Positions 11,282-21,496 of a stretch of DNA of 64,000 nucleotides are shown one piece after another. The stretch covers positions 258,471 to 322,470 of the forward strand of contig NZ_LMKL01000005.1 in assembly GCF_001421505.1 (NCBI RefSeq), written 5' to 3'. The position numbers were made by a program, and so were the translations under genes. Source of the stretch: Sphingomonas sp. Leaf17. Its GTDB lineage: Bacteria; Pseudomonadota; Alphaproteobacteria; Sphingomonadales; Sphingomonadaceae. The notes below the pieces were generated by a model. That model saw only the letters and a list, made by a program, of their open reading frames with translations. It did no database searches and was not told where the DNA came from. Numbering within the stretch: position 1 is the stretch's first letter; the number at the start of each line of letters is the position of its first letter.

Positions 11282-11961
11282 CCCCCGCCCTGCACCACCG
11301 CCTCCGCCGCGCCCTGCGCCGGTTCGCCCGCGAAACCCGCGGCGTCGCGCTGGTCGAATTCGCGTTCGCCGCGCCGATCGTGCTCGGCATCGGTACCTAT
11401 GCGGTCGAGCTGGCCAATTACGGGATCACCCAGATGCGGGTCAGCCAGATCGCGCTGAACCTGGCCGACAACGCATCGCGCGTCGGCGCGACGAGCAGCC
11501 TGTCGATCCAGCAACTGCGGGAGGGCGATATCAACGACGTGCTGCAGGCGGCGCGCTATCAGGGCAGCAGGATCGGCCTGACCACGACGGGGCGCATCAC
11601 CTTGTCCAGCCTGGAACAGAACAGCAGCGGCGGGCAGTGGATCCACTGGCAGCGCTGCATCGGCCTGAAACGGGGGGTCGGGTATGATTCCAGCTATGGC
11701 ACCGAAGGTGACGGCGCGAGCGGGACGGGCTTTGCCGGCATGGGCGAGACAGGCGCGAAGGTGACGGCACCGCCCGCGTCGGGCGTGATGTTCGTCGAGA
11801 TCAACTACGACTATCAGCCGGTGTTCGGCAACTGGGTGCTGGGGACCAAGAAGATCCGATACATCGCGTCGTTCATCGTCCGCGACAATCGCGATTTTGG
11901 CCAGATCCACAATCCGGCACCGGCCGCCGCCGCATCATCCTGTTCGCTCTATACGGCCTGA
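11278..11961 (+). CDS. TadE-family minor pilin (second copy)
   Basis: Protein of 227 residues, second TadE-like pseudopilin of the operon. The leader is RFARETRG, the processed start V-A-L-V-E-F keeps Gly -1 and Glu +5, and a hydrophobic helix (AFAAPIVLGIGTYAVELANYGI) follows, then a soluble domain rich in Gly, Ser and Thr with two distant cysteines. The ATG overlaps the preceding stop. The core Tad machinery (CpaABCEF, TadBC) and major pilin are not adjacent; two Flp pilins lie 40 kb away at 51.5-52 kb. An imperfect hairpin follows the stop. Confidence 0.86.
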   Translation: MTPALHHRLRRALRRFARETRGVALVEFAFAAPIVLGIGTYAVELANYGITQMRVSQIALNLADNASRVGATSSLSIQQLREGDINDVLQAARYQGSRIGLTTTGRITLSSLEQNSSGGQWIHWQRCIGLKRGVGYDSSYGTEGDGASGTGFAGMGETGAKVTAPPASGVMFVEINYDYQPVFGNWVLGTKKIRYIASFIVRDNRDFGQIHNPAPAAAASSCSLYTA

Positions 11962-11992
11962 CCGACCGCCCCGGAATTTCCGGGACGGTCGG
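11962..11992. terminator. Hairpin between convergent tadE and pdhB
   Basis: Arms ccgaccg (11962-11968) and cggtcgg (11986-11992) enclose a second pair cccggaa / ttccggg with a tight loop and one mismatch between the two stems. It begins directly after the tadE stop and 12 bases beyond the pdhB stop, so it can serve both directions. No T-run is present; mechanism uncertain. Confidence 0.55.
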
Positions 11993-12003
11993 GGCAGGAC
12001 AGG

Positions 12004-13419
12004 TCAGACGACCTTCTTCACCGTGGCGACGATCTTGTCGGCGGTGATGAGCGCCAGCTTTTCCAGATTGGCGGCATAGGGCAGCGGCACGTCCTCGTTG
12101 GTCACGCGCAGCACCGGCGCGTCGAGGTCGTCGAAGCCGTGCTCCATCGCCAGCGCGACGATTTCGGACGCGATCGAGCAGGTCGGCCAGCCTTCCTCAA
12201 CCACGACCATGCGGTTGGTCTTGGAAAGGCTTTTCAGCACCGTGCCGGTATCGAGCGGGCGCAGCGTGCGCAGGTCGATGACCTCCGCGTCGATGCCCTC
12301 GGCCGCCAGCTTCTCGGCGGCTTCGAGGCTGAGGCCGACGCCGATCGAATAGCTGACCAGCGTGACGTCCTTGCCCTCGCGCATGATCCGCGCCTTGCCG
12401 ATCGGCAGGACGTGGTCGTCGAGCTTGGGCACGTCGAACGACCGGCCGTACATCAGCTCGTTTTCGAGGAACACGACCGGATCCTCGCTGCGGATCGCGG
12501 CCTTCAGCAGACCCTTGGCGTCGGCCGCGTCATATGGCGCGATGACGATCAGGCCGGGGACCGATGCGTACCACGGGCCATAGTTCTGGCTGTGCTGCGC
12601 GCCGACGCGGCTGGCAGCACCATTGGGACCACGGAACACGATCGGGCAGCGCATCTGGCCGCCGGACATGTAATTGGTCTTGGCCGCCGAATTGATGATG
12701 TGGTCGATCGCCTGCATCGCGAAGTTGAACGTCATGAATTCGACGATCGGGCGCAGGCCCGACATTGCCGCGCCGGTACCGACGCCGGCAAAGCCGTATT
12801 CGGTGATCGGCGTGTCGATGACGCGACGCTCGCCGAACTCGTCCAGCAGCCCCTGCGTAACCTTGTACGCGCCCTGATATTGCGCGACTTCCTCGCCGAT
12901 CACGAACACGCGGTCGTCGCGGCGCATTTCCTCGGCCATCGCATCGCGCAGGGCTTCGCGGACGGTCGTCTTGACCATCTCGGTACCCTCCGGAATTGCC
13001 GGATCAGCCTTGCCGGTCTTCTCGGCCGCGGCCACCAGTTGCTTGGTGCCGGTGTCGACGTCGTGACCAGCCGCGCCCTCGGGGGCCGGCGGGGTCGCGC
13101 CGCCATCCGACGGCGCTTCCTTCGGTGCGGCGTTGGCCGCATCGCCCGAACGGTCGGACTTGGCCGCAGGCTCTTCACCCTCGGCGGCGATCGTCGCGAT
13201 GACGGTGCCAACCTTCACGCCGTCCGTGCCCTCGGCCACGTCGATGCTGGCGATCGTGCCCTCATCGACCGCCTCGAACTCCATCGTCGCCTTGTCGGTC
13301 TCGATCTCGGCCAGGATATCCCCGGACTTGACCGTGTCGCCTTCCTTGACCAGCCACTTCGCCAGCGTACCCTCTTCCATCGTGGGCGAGAGCGCCGGCA
13401 TCTTGATTTCGATCGCCAT
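12004..13419 (-). CDS. pdhB: Pyruvate dehydrogenase E1 beta subunit with N-terminal lipoyl domain
   Basis: Beta subunit of the E1 (pyruvate decarboxylase) component of pyruvate dehydrogenase, 471 residues. Residues 1-80 are a lipoyl domain ([20 protein letters not shown], lipoylation lysine in ETDKATMEF), then an Ala/Pro/Glu-rich linker to about residue 140, then the transketolase-like E1-beta core ([35 protein letters not shown]...). A lipoyl domain on E1-beta is characteristic of many alphaproteobacteria. The ATG at 13419 shares one base with the pdhA stop (TGATG); the TTG just before it is a less likely start. E2 and E3 are not in the window. Confidence 0.95.
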   Translation of the reverse strand: MAIEIKMPALSPTMEEGTLAKWLVKEGDTVKSGDILAEIETDKATMEFEAVDEGTIASIDVAEGTDGVKVGTVIATIAAEGEEPAAKSDRSGDAANAAPKEAPSDGGATPPAPEGAAGHDVDTGTKQLVAAAEKTGKADPAIPEGTEMVKTTVREALRDAMAEEMRRDDRVFVIGEEVAQYQGAYKVTQGLLDEFGERRVIDTPITEYGFAGVGTGAAMSGLRPIVEFMTFNFAMQAIDHIINSAAKTNYMSGGQMRCPIVFRGPNGAASRVGAQHSQNYGPWYASVPGLIVIAPYDAADAKGLLKAAIRSEDPVVFLENELMYGRSFDVPKLDDHVLPIGKARIMREGKDVTLVSYSIGVGLSLEAAEKLAAEGIDAEVIDLRTLRPLDTGTVLKSLSKTNRMVVVEEGWPTCSIASEIVALAMEHGFDDLDAPVLRVTNEDVPLPYAANLEKLALITADKIVATVKKVV

Positions 13420-14465
13420 CAATAGGACTCCACCAGGATGTCGGTATAGAGTTCGGCCGCATCCGGCTCGGGGGTGTTCTCGGCGAAGTCCGCGGACTCG
13501 TTCACGACCTTGCGGATTTCCTGCTCGACCGTCTTCAGTTCCTCAGCCGTCACGCCCTGTTCTTCCAGCAGCTTCTTGACGTGCTCGATCGGGTCGGACT
13601 TGTCGCGCACGGCCTGAACCTCGTCACGGCTGCGATACTTGGCCGGGTCGGACATCGAATGGCCGCGATAGCGATAGGTCTTCATTTCGAGGATGACCGG
13701 CCCCTTGCCCGCGCGGACCCAGGCCAGCGCCTCCTCGGCAGCACCGCGGCACGCCAGCACGTCCATGCCGTCGACCTGGATGCCGGGGATGCGGAAGCTT
13801 TCGCCGCGACGGTAGAGCTGGTCCTCGGCCGATGCGCGGTTCACGCTCGTGCCCATGGCGTACTGGTTGTTCTCGATCACGAAGATGATCGGCAGCTTCC
13901 ACAGCTCGGCCATGTTGAAGCTTTCGTACACCTGGCCCTGGTTCGCCGCGCCATCGCCGAAATAGGCGAGGCAGACGCCACCGTCGTTGCTGTACTTGTG
14001 CTTGAACGCGAGACCCGCACCCAGCGACACCTGCGCACCCACGATGCCGTGGCCGCCATAGAACTTGTGCTCGGTCGAGAACATGTGCATCGACCCGCCC
14101 TTGCCGCGCGAAATGCCGGCGGCACGTCCCGTCAGCTCGGCCATGATGACCTTGGGATCAATACCGTAGGCGAGCATGTGACCATGATCGCGGTAGCCGG
14201 TGATGACCGAATCCGTGTCGTTGTTCAGCGCGGACTGAAGGCCGACCGCGACCGCCTCCTGACCGATGTACAGGTGACAGAAGCCACCGATGAAGCCGAG
14301 GCCGTAGAGCTGGCCCGCCTTTTCCTCGAAACGGCGGATCAGCAGCATCTGCTTGTAGAACGCCACCAGCTCGTCCTTCGACGCCTGATAGGGTTGCGGC
14401 TCCGCGGGACGCTCGCGGTTGACGATGGGTGGCTCGCTCGAAGGGCGGGCTGGGGCTTTGGCCAC
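13419..14465 (-). CDS. pdhA: Pyruvate dehydrogenase E1 alpha subunit
   Basis: Thiamine-diphosphate-dependent alpha subunit of pyruvate dehydrogenase E1, which oxidatively decarboxylates pyruvate and transfers acetyl to lipoyl groups. About 348 residues from the chosen start. Visible motifs are [26 protein letters not shown], the thiamine-diphosphate motif starting GDGAANQG and the phosphorylation-loop equivalent [16 protein letters not shown] chose the GTG at 14465 (V-A-K-A-P-A-R-P), since the region from it matches family N-termini and GAGG lies nine bases upstream; an ATG at 14534 in the same frame would add 23 residues of no family character. Operon pdhA-pdhB. Confidence 0.93.
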   Translation of the reverse strand: MAKAPARPSSEPPIVNRERPAEPQPYQASKDELVAFYKQMLLIRRFEEKAGQLYGLGFIGGFCHLYIGQEAVAVGLQSALNNDTDSVITGYRDHGHMLAYGIDPKVIMAELTGRAAGISRGKGGSMHMFSTEHKFYGGHGIVGAQVSLGAGLAFKHKYSNDGGVCLAYFGDGAANQGQVYESFNMAELWKLPIIFVIENNQYAMGTSVNRASAEDQLYRRGESFRIPGIQVDGMDVLACRGAAEEALAWVRAGKGPVILEMKTYRYRGHSMSDPAKYRSRDEVQAVRDKSDPIEHVKKLLEEQGVTAEELKTVEQEIRKVVNESADFAENTPEPDAAELYTDILVESY

Positions 14466-14649
14466 GATGGGAGACCTCGTTTCCGTAAGGGAGGATAGGC
14501 GGCTGCTATAGTCCGGGTCGGACGCAAACTGCAATTGCCCAGACGCCTACGATCTCGCCGACGATCTCCACCGACGATATCCCGCCTTTGCGCGACCATA
14601 GGCAAAGCCGGTTGCGGCCGGCATCGCCACGGGCCTAAAGCCGCAACCG

Positions 14650-15942
14650 ATGACATCCGCCGCCCATTCCCCGCCCCATCCCTTTTCGATACCCAATTTC
14701 CGCGCCTATTGGGCGGCGCGCCTGATGATGACGCTGGCGCAGAACGGCATGATTATCGTGGTCGGGTGGCAGACCTACACCATCGCCCGCGCGACCATGT
14801 CGCCATCGGCCGCCGCCGCGCAGCTCGGGCTGATCGGCCTGTTGCAATTCCTGCCGCTGTTCGCCTCCACGCCGATCACCGGATGGGTGGCCGACCGGTT
14901 CGACCGGCGCTGGATCACGCGGGTCACGGTGACGCTGCAACTGGCCTGCGCGCTGACGCTGGCGGTGGTGACGTACGAGAATACGATGACGCTGCCGGTG
15001 CTGTTCTCGGTTGCCGTCGCACTGGGCGTCGCGCGCGCCTTTGCCGGACCGGCCTTTTCCGCGCTCGCCCCCAATCTGGTCCCGCGCGAGGTGCTGCCGA
15101 CCGCGATCGCGCTCAGTTCGATCTCGTGGCAGATGGGGACGATCGTCGGCCCGGCGATCGGCGGTTATGCCTATGCCTGGACACCGTCCGCCGCCTATTT
15201 CCTGGCAACCGGACTGTTCGCGCTGGCGCTGGTGTGCCTGTTCCTGATCGGTCCGGTCGCGCGCAGCATCGCGGTGCGCAAGGGCAACCCGCTGCGCCAG
15301 ATCGCCGATGGCCTCGCCTATGTCGGGCAGAACAAGCTGGTCCTCGGCGCGATCACGCTGGACCTGTTCGCGGTGTTCCTGGCCGGGACCAGCGCGCTGC
15401 TGCCGATCTATGCGCACGATATCCTGAAGGTCGGGCCGACCGGCCTCAGCGCGCTGGCCGCCGCCCCCGCCGTCGGTGCGGCGCTGGTCGCGCTGATCTT
15501 CTCGATCCGGCCGCTGAAGACCAATGTCGGCCCCAAGATGCTGGTATCGGTGCTGGTCTACGGCACCGCGACGGTCGTGTTCGGCCTGTCGACCGCGATG
15601 CCGCTCAGCCTGATCGCGCTGGCGGTGGCCGGCGCGGCCGACATGTTCTCGGTCTATATCCGCCAGTCGCTGATCCAGCTCTATACCCCCGACGACAAGC
15701 GCGGGCGGGTGGGCGCGGTGTCGCAGCTGACGATTTCGGCATCCAACGAGCTGGGCGAGGCCGAATCAGGATTTCTCGCCTCTGCGCTCGGGCCGGTCGG
15801 CGCGGTGCTGGTCGGCGGCGGCGGGGCGATCGTCGTCACGATCCTGTGGACCTTCCTGTTTCCCAGCATCCGCCGCGCGCGGACATTCGATCCGCCACAG
15901 GCGTTACTTGACGAAGCCCAGCAAACGGAGACAGCCCGATGA
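14650..15942 (+). CDS. MFS transporter of the EntS-like (MFS_3) type
   Basis: Inner-membrane major-facilitator protein, 430 residues, with about ten to twelve hydrophobic helices. N-terminal features are [31 protein letters not shown] and the loop-2/3 motif [14 protein letters not shown]. The arrangement resembles the enterobactin-exporter-like group, exporters of small hydrophilic compounds. Its stop overlaps the start of cysK (ATGA), so the two are co-translated; export of a cysteine-related compound is conceivable but not shown. It is divergent from pdhA across about 185 bases that must hold both promoters. Substrate unknown. Confidence 0.85.
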   Translation: MTSAAHSPPHPFSIPNFRAYWAARLMMTLAQNGMIIVVGWQTYTIARATMSPSAAAAQLGLIGLLQFLPLFASTPITGWVADRFDRRWITRVTVTLQLACALTLAVVTYENTMTLPVLFSVAVALGVARAFAGPAFSALAPNLVPREVLPTAIALSSISWQMGTIVGPAIGGYAYAWTPSAAYFLATGLFALALVCLFLIGPVARSIAVRKGNPLRQIADGLAYVGQNKLVLGAITLDLFAVFLAGTSALLPIYAHDILKVGPTGLSALAAAPAVGAALVALIFSIRPLKTNVGPKMLVSVLVYGTATVVFGLSTAMPLSLIALAVAGAADMFSVYIRQSLIQLYTPDDKRGRVGAVSQLTISASNELGEAESGFLASALGPVGAVLVGGGGAIVVTILWTFLFPSIRRARTFDPPQALLDEAQQTETAR

Positions 15943-16859
15943 AGGCCAACACCATTCTCGACACGATCGGCAACACGCCGCACGTCCGCGTCGCCCGACT
16001 GTTCCCGGACGCCGAGGTCTGGATCAAGTCCGAACGCTCCAACCCCGGCGGGTCGATCAAGGACCGGATCGCGCTGGCCATGATCGAGGCGGCCGAGGCC
16101 GACGGCCACCTGAAGCCAGGCGGTACGATCATCGAGCCGACCAGCGGCAATACCGGTGTCGGGCTGGCGATGGTCGCGGCGGTCAAGGGCTATACGCTCG
16201 TGCTGGTGATGCCCGAAAGCATGTCGCTGGAACGCCGGCGGCTGATGCTGGCCTATGGGGCCAGCTTCGACCTGACCCCGCGCGAGAAGGGCATGAAGGG
16301 CGCGATCGAACGCGCGATGGAGCTGGTCGAGCAGACGCCGAACAGCTGGATGCCGCAGCAGTTTGAAAATACCGCGAACATCGACGTCCATGTCCGCACG
16401 ACCGCACAGGAAATCCTCCGCGACTTCGCCGACACGCCGATCGACGCCATCATCACCGGCGTCGGCACCGGCGGCCACATCACCGGTGTCGCCGAGGAGC
16501 TGAAGCGCCACTGGCCCGCGCTGAAGGTGTTTGCGGTCGAACCGCTCGCCTCGCCGGTCATCAACGGCGGTCAGGCGGGTCCGCACCCGATTCAGGGCAT
16601 CGGCGCCGGCTTCATTCCCGCCAACCTCCACACCCAGTCGCTGGACGGCGTGATCGGGGTCGACGCCAACGACGCCAAGGACATGGCCCGGCGTTCGGCC
16701 GCCGAGGAAGGAATGCTGGTCGGGATCAGTTCGGGCGCGACGCTGGCGGCGATCCGCCAGAAGCTGGCCGATCTGCCGGCGGGGTCGCGCGTGCTGGGCT
16801 TCAACTACGACACGGGCGAGCGGTATCTGTCGGTCCCGGACTTCCTGCCGGAACATTGA
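15939..16859 (+). CDS. cysK: Cysteine synthase (O-acetylserine sulfhydrylase)
   Basis: PLP-dependent enzyme converting O-acetylserine and sulfide to cysteine, 306 residues. The PLP lysine is in [13 protein letters not shown], the PLP-phosphate and substrate loop in [13 protein letters not shown], and the second phosphate-binding loop in [15 protein letters not shown]. The C-terminal [10 protein letters not shown] block is also standard. Length matches CysK/CysM (about 300-320). It overlaps the MFS gene upstream and the cell-wall hydrolase downstream (TGATG). The sulfate-activation genes are 18 kb away. CysK and CysM are hard to tell apart from sequence reading alone. Confidence 0.93.
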   Translation: MKANTILDTIGNTPHVRVARLFPDAEVWIKSERSNPGGSIKDRIALAMIEAAEADGHLKPGGTIIEPTSGNTGVGLAMVAAVKGYTLVLVMPESMSLERRRLMLAYGASFDLTPREKGMKGAIERAMELVEQTPNSWMPQQFENTANIDVHVRTTAQEILRDFADTPIDAIITGVGTGGHITGVAEELKRHWPALKVFAVEPLASPVINGGQAGPHPIQGIGAGFIPANLHTQSLDGVIGVDANDAKDMARRSAAEEGMLVGISSGATLAAIRQKLADLPAGSRVLGFNYDTGERYLSVPDFLPEH

Positions 16860-18154
16860 TGACGACCGACAAGACCGAAACGACGCCAGCGATCCGCGCG
16901 ATCCTTGGCGTCGTCGCCGTTGCCGCCATTGCCGGGCCGGCGCTCGTCGTGCGCCATGCACCGATGCCGGCGGCCAAGCCGGTGATGGTCAGGATCCCAA
17001 AGCGGGTGGTGCCCCAGGCGGAGGTGCCGCCGGTCGAGCCGGTGACCTTTGTCGATCTGGCCCCCGACGATGCGCGGTCGTTCAACGCGACCGTGCCGTT
17101 CTCCACCGCGCCCAACCCGGCCGCGCGGCCCTTCGTGCTGCCCGGCGGACAGGAAGACCGCGACCGCGCGACCGACTGCCTCGCGGCGGCGTTGTGGTAC
17201 GAGGCGGGCGACGACGCGGTCGGTGAGAAGGCGGTGGCGCAGGTCGTGCTGAACCGCGTCCGCCATCCGGCCTTTCCCAAGACGGTGTGCGGCGTGGTGT
17301 TCGAGGGATCCGATCGCAAGACCGGCTGCCAGTTCACCTTCACCTGCGACGGTGCGATCACGCGCCGTCCGTCGGACACCGGCTGGCAGCGCGCCCGTGC
17401 CATCGCCACGTCGGCGTTATCGGGCGAGGTCTACAAGCCGGTCGGCTATGCCACCCACTACCACACCGACTGGGTCGTGCCGTACTGGCAGTCGAGCCTG
17501 GACAAGGTGGCGGCGGTCCACACCCATCTGTTCTTCCGCTGGACCGGCTGGTGGGGCACGCCGCCGGCCTTCAACCGTCAGGTGCAGCCGTCGGAACCGG
17601 TCGTCGCCAAGATGGCCGCGCTGTCCGACGCCCACCGGCTGGGGGCCGTCATCGCCGCTGCCGATGCGTCGATCGTGGCGGCGACGCCGTTCTTCGGTCG
17701 CGCATTGCAGCCGCTGGTGAGCGATCCGAACACCTTCCTGACGACGCTGGCCCCGACGACCACGCCGCAAAGCTATCGCGCGCTGGCCGAGCAGGCCTGT
17801 GGCGACCGGCCGACATGCAAGGTGATGGGCTGGACCGACGTGGCCAACATGGCGTTCACCCTGCCGCTGGAACCCGAACAGATGGCGGCGATGTCGTTCA
17901 GCTATCTGCGCGACCGGCCGGCGGGGTTTGAAAAGGCCCTGTGGAACTGCACCGAGTTCAAGGGGCTTGCGCCAGCCGCCTGCATGAAGCGACAGGCGCT
18001 GCGGATCACCGCACCGAGTGAGCCGGCCGCCGCGCCAGGACCGGACGCGCCACGCGGACCGGAGGTGCTGGACGGCGTGCGGCGGAAAACGGCGATCGAG
18101 CCGGTGAAAACACCCGTTCCAACTCCATCACCGACGCCAACGCGGCCTTCATAG
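16859..18154 (+). CDS. SleB-type cell wall hydrolase, exported
   Basis: Protein of 431 residues with an N-terminal hydrophobic anchor or signal (RAILGVVAVAAIAGPALVV), a Pro/Val-rich spacer, and a Hydrolase_2 (SleB-like) domain at residues ~100-220. The family core is visible: CLAAALWYEAGDDAVGEKAVAQVVLNRVRHPAFPKTVCGVVFEG with catalytic glutamate in WYEA, then CQFTFTCDG and ATHYHTDWVVPYW. Such lysozyme-fold enzymes cut peptidoglycan glycan strands. The C-terminal ~200 residues have several cysteines and end in a Pro/Thr-rich tail. The ATG at 16859 shares a base with the cysK stop. A cell-envelope role is likely. Confidence 0.86.
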   Translation: MTTDKTETTPAIRAILGVVAVAAIAGPALVVRHAPMPAAKPVMVRIPKRVVPQAEVPPVEPVTFVDLAPDDARSFNATVPFSTAPNPAARPFVLPGGQEDRDRATDCLAAALWYEAGDDAVGEKAVAQVVLNRVRHPAFPKTVCGVVFEGSDRKTGCQFTFTCDGAITRRPSDTGWQRARAIATSALSGEVYKPVGYATHYHTDWVVPYWQSSLDKVAAVHTHLFFRWTGWWGTPPAFNRQVQPSEPVVAKMAALSDAHRLGAVIAAADASIVAATPFFGRALQPLVSDPNTFLTTLAPTTTPQSYRALAEQACGDRPTCKVMGWTDVANMAFTLPLEPEQMAAMSFSYLRDRPAGFEKALWNCTEFKGLAPAACMKRQALRITAPSEPAAAPGPDAPRGPEVLDGVRRKTAIEPVKTPVPTPSPTPTRPS

Positions 18155-18161
18155 ACGCAGC

Positions 18162-18250
18162 CACCCTCACCCTCCCGGTGCTCACGCGCCTCCTTTCCTC
18201 TCCCGATGGGAGAGGAAAGGAGGCGCCGAAGGCGACCAAGGGTGAGGGTG
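18162..18250. repeat. Nested intergenic palindrome, possible bidirectional terminator
   Basis: Outer arms caccctcaccct (18162-18173) and agggtgagggtg (18239-18250) are perfect complements. Inside them a 19-bp perfect stem (18186-18204 with 18208-18226; arm begins gcgcctcctttcctctccc) closes on a 3-base loop. It fills the gap between the convergent SleB and acyl-CoA dehydrogenase genes. The composition and nesting resemble dispersed REP-like elements rather than a single intrinsic terminator. Confidence 0.75.
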
Positions 18251-18279
18251 ATACGCCAGGCCTCTACCTCACCGCCCGA

Positions 18280-20082
18280 TCACGCCGCCAGGAACATCTC
18301 CGGCGGCAGCGCCATCAGCGACTCCGCGCCGCCCTCGATCTTGCGGCGGTGCGCGCCGGCCTCGGGCAGCAGGCGTTCGGCGTAGAAGCGCGCAGTGACC
18401 AGCTTGGCGTCGAGGAACGCGGCGTCGCCCTCGCCCGCCGCCTTCAGCGCAGCGGCGGCCACCGCCATCCGCAGCCACATCAGGCCAACCGCGACCAGAC
18501 CCATCAGGTGCATGTAGCTGACCGCGCCAGCGCCGACATTTTCCGGGTTCTTCATGCCATTGGCCATGAACCACATCGTTGCCGCCTGAAGCTCGTTCAG
18601 CGCGCGCTCCAGTTTGCCGGCAATGTCGGCGGTGGCGGGATCGGCCTTGGCCGCGGCGGTTTCCGCCGCGACGATGCCGAAGAACGCCTGCACCGCGCGG
18701 CCGCCATTCTGGGCCAGCTTGCGGCCGACCAGATCCATCGCCTGCACGCCGTTGGTGCCTTCATAGATCATCGCGATCCGCGCATCACGGACGTACTGCT
18801 CCATGCCCCATTCGGCGATGTAGCCATGCCCGCCATAGACCTGCTGCGCGTTGGTCGCGATCGCATAGCCCATGTCGGTGCCATGGCCCTTGATGACCGG
18901 GGTCAGCAGGCTGATGAGGTCGTCGGCCAGCTGCTTTTCGGCCTCGTCCTGCGCGTGATGCGACAGGTCGACCTGCAATGCGCCCCACAGGCACAGCGCG
19001 CGAAGCCCCTCGGTCAGCGCCTTGCCCTCCATCAGCATGCGGCGGACGTCGGGGTGGACGAACAGCGTATCGGCCTTTTCCTGCGGCTCGGCAGGGCCGG
19101 TCAGCGCGCGGCCCTGACGCCGGTCGCGAGCGTAGTGGACCGCGTTCTGGTAGGCGGTCTCGGCCACGCCCAGCCCCTGCAAGCCCACGCCAAGCCGCGC
19201 CGCGTTCATCATGATGAACATCGCGGCCAGCCCCTTCATCTCGTCACCGACCAGCCAGCCGATCGCACCGTCATAGTTCATGACGCAGGTCGAGTTGGCG
19301 TGGATGCCCATCTTGTGCTCGATCGAGCCACAGGTCACGGCGTTGCGCGCGCCGATCGACCCATCCTCGCCGACCATGAACTTCGGCACCACGAACAGCG
19401 AGATACCCTTCGAGCTGTCCGGCGCGCCCGGCGTCTTGGCGAGAACCAGATGAATGATGTTCTCGGTCAGGTCATGCTCGCCCGACGAAATGAAGATCTT
19501 CGTGCCGGTGATCGCGTAGGATCCGTCGCCCTGCGGCTCTGCCCGGGTGCGGATCAGGCCCAGATCGGTGCCGCACTGCGGCTCGGTCAGGTTCATCGTG
19601 CCGCCCCACTGGCCCGATACCATCTTGGGCACATACATCGCCTTCTGCGCGTCGCTGCCCTTGGCGAGCAGCGCGGCGATCGCGCCGTGCGTCAGCCCGG
19701 GATACATCGCAAACGCCATGTTCGACGAGATCATGTACTCCTCGAACGCGGTCGCCACGACATGCGGCATCGCCTGGCCGCCGAATTCCTCGGGCGCGGA
19801 CAAGGTGGCCCAGCCCGATTCGACGAACTGGTTGTACGCCTCCTTGAAGCCCTTGGGCGTGGTCACCGATCCGTCGGCGTGGCGGGTGCAGCCCTCCTGA
19901 TCGCCCGACTGGTTGATCGGGAACAGCACCTCGGCGACGAAGCGTCCGCCCTCCTCCAGCACCGCATCGACCACATCCGGAGTCGCGTTCTGGAAACCGG
20001 GGACGTTGGCATAGCGCGACAGGCCGACGACATGGTCGAGGATGAAGCGGGTGTCACGAACGGGGGGCGTGTACTGGGGCAT
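18280..20082 (-). CDS. Acyl-CoA dehydrogenase (DmdC-like, with extended C-terminus)
   Basis: FAD-dependent acyl-CoA dehydrogenase of the ~600-residue class used for 3-methylmercaptopropionyl-CoA or other acyl-CoAs. It has 600 residues. The N-terminus MPQYTPPVRDTRFILD is typical of this class; central ACAD blocks are visible (MNLTEPQCGTDLGLIRTRAEP, ITGTKIFISSGEHDL, the catalytic-base region IYEGTNGVQAMDLVGRKL). The extra C-terminal domain distinguishes it from ~380-residue ACADs. The start is the ATG at 20082, one base after the MerR stop, so the pair is an operon and the MerR protein probably controls it. Substrate not resolvable. Confidence 0.92.
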   Translation of the reverse strand: MPQYTPPVRDTRFILDHVVGLSRYANVPGFQNATPDVVDAVLEEGGRFVAEVLFPINQSGDQEGCTRHADGSVTTPKGFKEAYNQFVESGWATLSAPEEFGGQAMPHVVATAFEEYMISSNMAFAMYPGLTHGAIAALLAKGSDAQKAMYVPKMVSGQWGGTMNLTEPQCGTDLGLIRTRAEPQGDGSYAITGTKIFISSGEHDLTENIIHLVLAKTPGAPDSSKGISLFVVPKFMVGEDGSIGARNAVTCGSIEHKMGIHANSTCVMNYDGAIGWLVGDEMKGLAAMFIMMNAARLGVGLQGLGVAETAYQNAVHYARDRRQGRALTGPAEPQEKADTLFVHPDVRRMLMEGKALTEGLRALCLWGALQVDLSHHAQDEAEKQLADDLISLLTPVIKGHGTDMGYAIATNAQQVYGGHGYIAEWGMEQYVRDARIAMIYEGTNGVQAMDLVGRKLAQNGGRAVQAFFGIVAAETAAAKADPATADIAGKLERALNELQAATMWFMANGMKNPENVGAGAVSYMHLMGLVAVGLMWLRMAVAAAALKAAGEGDAAFLDAKLVTARFYAERLLPEAGAHRRKIEGGAESLMALPPEMFLAA

Positions 20083-20083
20083 C

Positions 20084-20494
20084 TCAGCGATCCTTGGTTT
20101 CGATAAGGGCAACGAAGTCGTTCAGTTCGGCAATGGCGGCGTCCAGGTCGTGCTTCTGTGCTTCGAGCAGGGCGACCCGCGCGCGGCAGCGTTCAATCGT
20201 CACCGCGCGCTGCGCCTGACGACCGTCGCCGATGTCGTAGAGGTCGATCATCTCGCGAATCTCGCCCAGGCTGAACCCGACGCGCTTGCCGCGCAGGATC
20301 CAGGCGAGACGCGCACGATCCCGGTGCGAATAGATTCGCTGGGTGCCGCGCCGCTCCGGCGCGATCAGCCCCTCATCCTCGTAGAAGCGCAGCGCGCGCG
20401 CGGTCACCTCGAACTCGGTGCACAGGTCGGAAATGGAGAACCAGTCCCGGTCGGGTCGCGGTGTGACCGCGGAATAGGCGACAGCAATCGACAT
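20084..20494 (-). CDS. MerR-family transcriptional regulator
   Basis: DNA-binding regulator of 136 residues. The MerR winged helix covers residues ~20-90 (FSISDLCTEFEVTARALRFYEDEGLIAPERRGTQRIYS, then RARLAWILRGKRVGFSLGEIREMIDLYD), followed by a dimerising coiled coil (RCRARVALLEAQKHDLDAAIAELNDF). No metal-binding cysteine cluster is seen, so it is not a metal sensor of the classic type. MerR proteins of this size beside acyl-CoA dehydrogenases usually control acyl-CoA or branched-chain catabolism (LiuR-like); this is inferred from position, one base upstream of the dehydrogenase. Confidence 0.9.
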   Translation of the reverse strand: MSIAVAYSAVTPRPDRDWFSISDLCTEFEVTARALRFYEDEGLIAPERRGTQRIYSHRDRARLAWILRGKRVGFSLGEIREMIDLYDIGDGRQAQRAVTIERCRARVALLEAQKHDLDAAIAELNDFVALIETKDR

Positions 20495-20525
20495 GGCGAC
20501 ACTATGCCTGCCGTTTACGTCAACG

Positions 20526-21017
20526 TCAACTGCCGCAAAGGGCCTGACCGGTGGTGCCGCGTAACGCCCTTGCCTCCGACACCGATTCGCTGACCTGCGC
20601 GACGTCCAGCGCGGCGAGCGATGCGCGCCCGGTGCACAGCGACTCACACGCCGCGGGAACCTCGGCGGGAAACACGATCCGCTCGCCATCGAACGTCGCG
20701 TCGATCCGGCACGCACCGAAGGTGATCGCCAGCGTGTCCGTCGACCGCTGCGCGGTGCCGGACGCGGCGCATCCCGCCCCCTCGCCATAATCGACGATCG
20801 CCCCGACACGCAGGTCGCGCCCCGACCCGGCGACGATGCACATCCGGTCGCTGTCGCGCGACCACAGACCGGTCAGGACCGCACGGGTGGGATCGGGCAC
20901 CAGCCCCGCCGTCACCGCCGCCGCCTCCAGCGCGGCGCCGGCCGACCCGTCGTTACCGGCCGGATCGGCGGGTCCGCACGCCGTCACCATCAGCGTCAGC
21001 GCGAGTATCCGCCTCAT
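20526..21017 (-). CDS. Putative lipoprotein, unknown function
   Basis: Protein of 163 residues with a short type II signal peptide ([14 protein letters not shown]) whose lipobox is V-T-A-C, so a cysteine-anchored lipoprotein is likely. The mature part contains several cysteines ([27 protein letters not shown]) and short beta-rich segments ([39 protein letters not shown]), a lysozyme-inhibitor-like or secreted small domain pattern that I cannot assign. The ATG overlaps the hisI stop (ATGA), so it is translated with hisI. Function unknown. Confidence 0.75.
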   Translation of the reverse strand: MRRILALTLMVTACGPADPAGNDGSAGAALEAAAVTAGLVPDPTRAVLTGLWSRDSDRMCIVAGSGRDLRVGAIVDYGEGAGCAASGTAQRSTDTLAITFGACRIDATFDGERIVFPAEVPAACESLCTGRASLAALDVAQVSESVSEARALRGTTGQALCGS

Positions 21018-21376
21018 TCGACCGGAGTCAGGCGATCGCCCTCGATCCGCCGGAAGAAACAGGATCGCGCACCGGTGTGACAGGCCGGGCCAGCCGGCTC
21101 GGCAATGACCCAGACCGCATCCTGATCGCAGTCGATGCGCAGTTCGCGTACGCGCAGGACGTGGCCCGAACTTTCGCCCTTCTTCCACAACCGCCCGCGG
21201 CTGCGCGAATGGAAATGCGCCTCCCCGGTGGCCTGCGTCGCGGCCAGCGCCTCGGCATCCATGTGCGCCAGCATCAGGATTTCGCCGGTGCCGGCGTCGG
21301 TCACCACCGCCGTCAGCAGACCTGCGGCGTCGTATTTCGGGTCGAGCGTCAGCCCGGTGTCGCGTGGGTCCGTCAT
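21014..21376 (-). CDS. hisI: Phosphoribosyl-AMP cyclohydrolase
   Basis: Third step of histidine biosynthesis: opens the adenine ring of phosphoribosyl-AMP. Protein of 120 residues, single-domain (no HisE fusion). Motifs: [38 protein letters not shown] (family core), the metal-binding DCDQDAVW with the acidic DxDxD-like cluster, and [15 protein letters not shown] with the zinc-ligand cysteines. The ATG at 21376 is the obvious start. It is divergent from purF; both pathways share phosphoribosyl chemistry, and the intergenic gap is only about 120 bases. The rest of the his operon is elsewhere. Confidence 0.95.
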   Translation of the reverse strand: MTDPRDTGLTLDPKYDAAGLLTAVVTDAGTGEILMLAHMDAEALAATQATGEAHFHSRSRGRLWKKGESSGHVLRVRELRIDCDQDAVWVIAEPAGPACHTGARSCFFRRIEGDRLTPVE

Positions 21377-21496
21377 GCCCGCCGGTGTAAACCGTGGCGA
21401 CGGTCGCGTCACCCGTCGCGACGGTGTTACAAAAGGGCGACAACCGCGATCGGGGGTTCTATAGGGCTGGCTCGCACAAGCCATACGCGGGCGACC

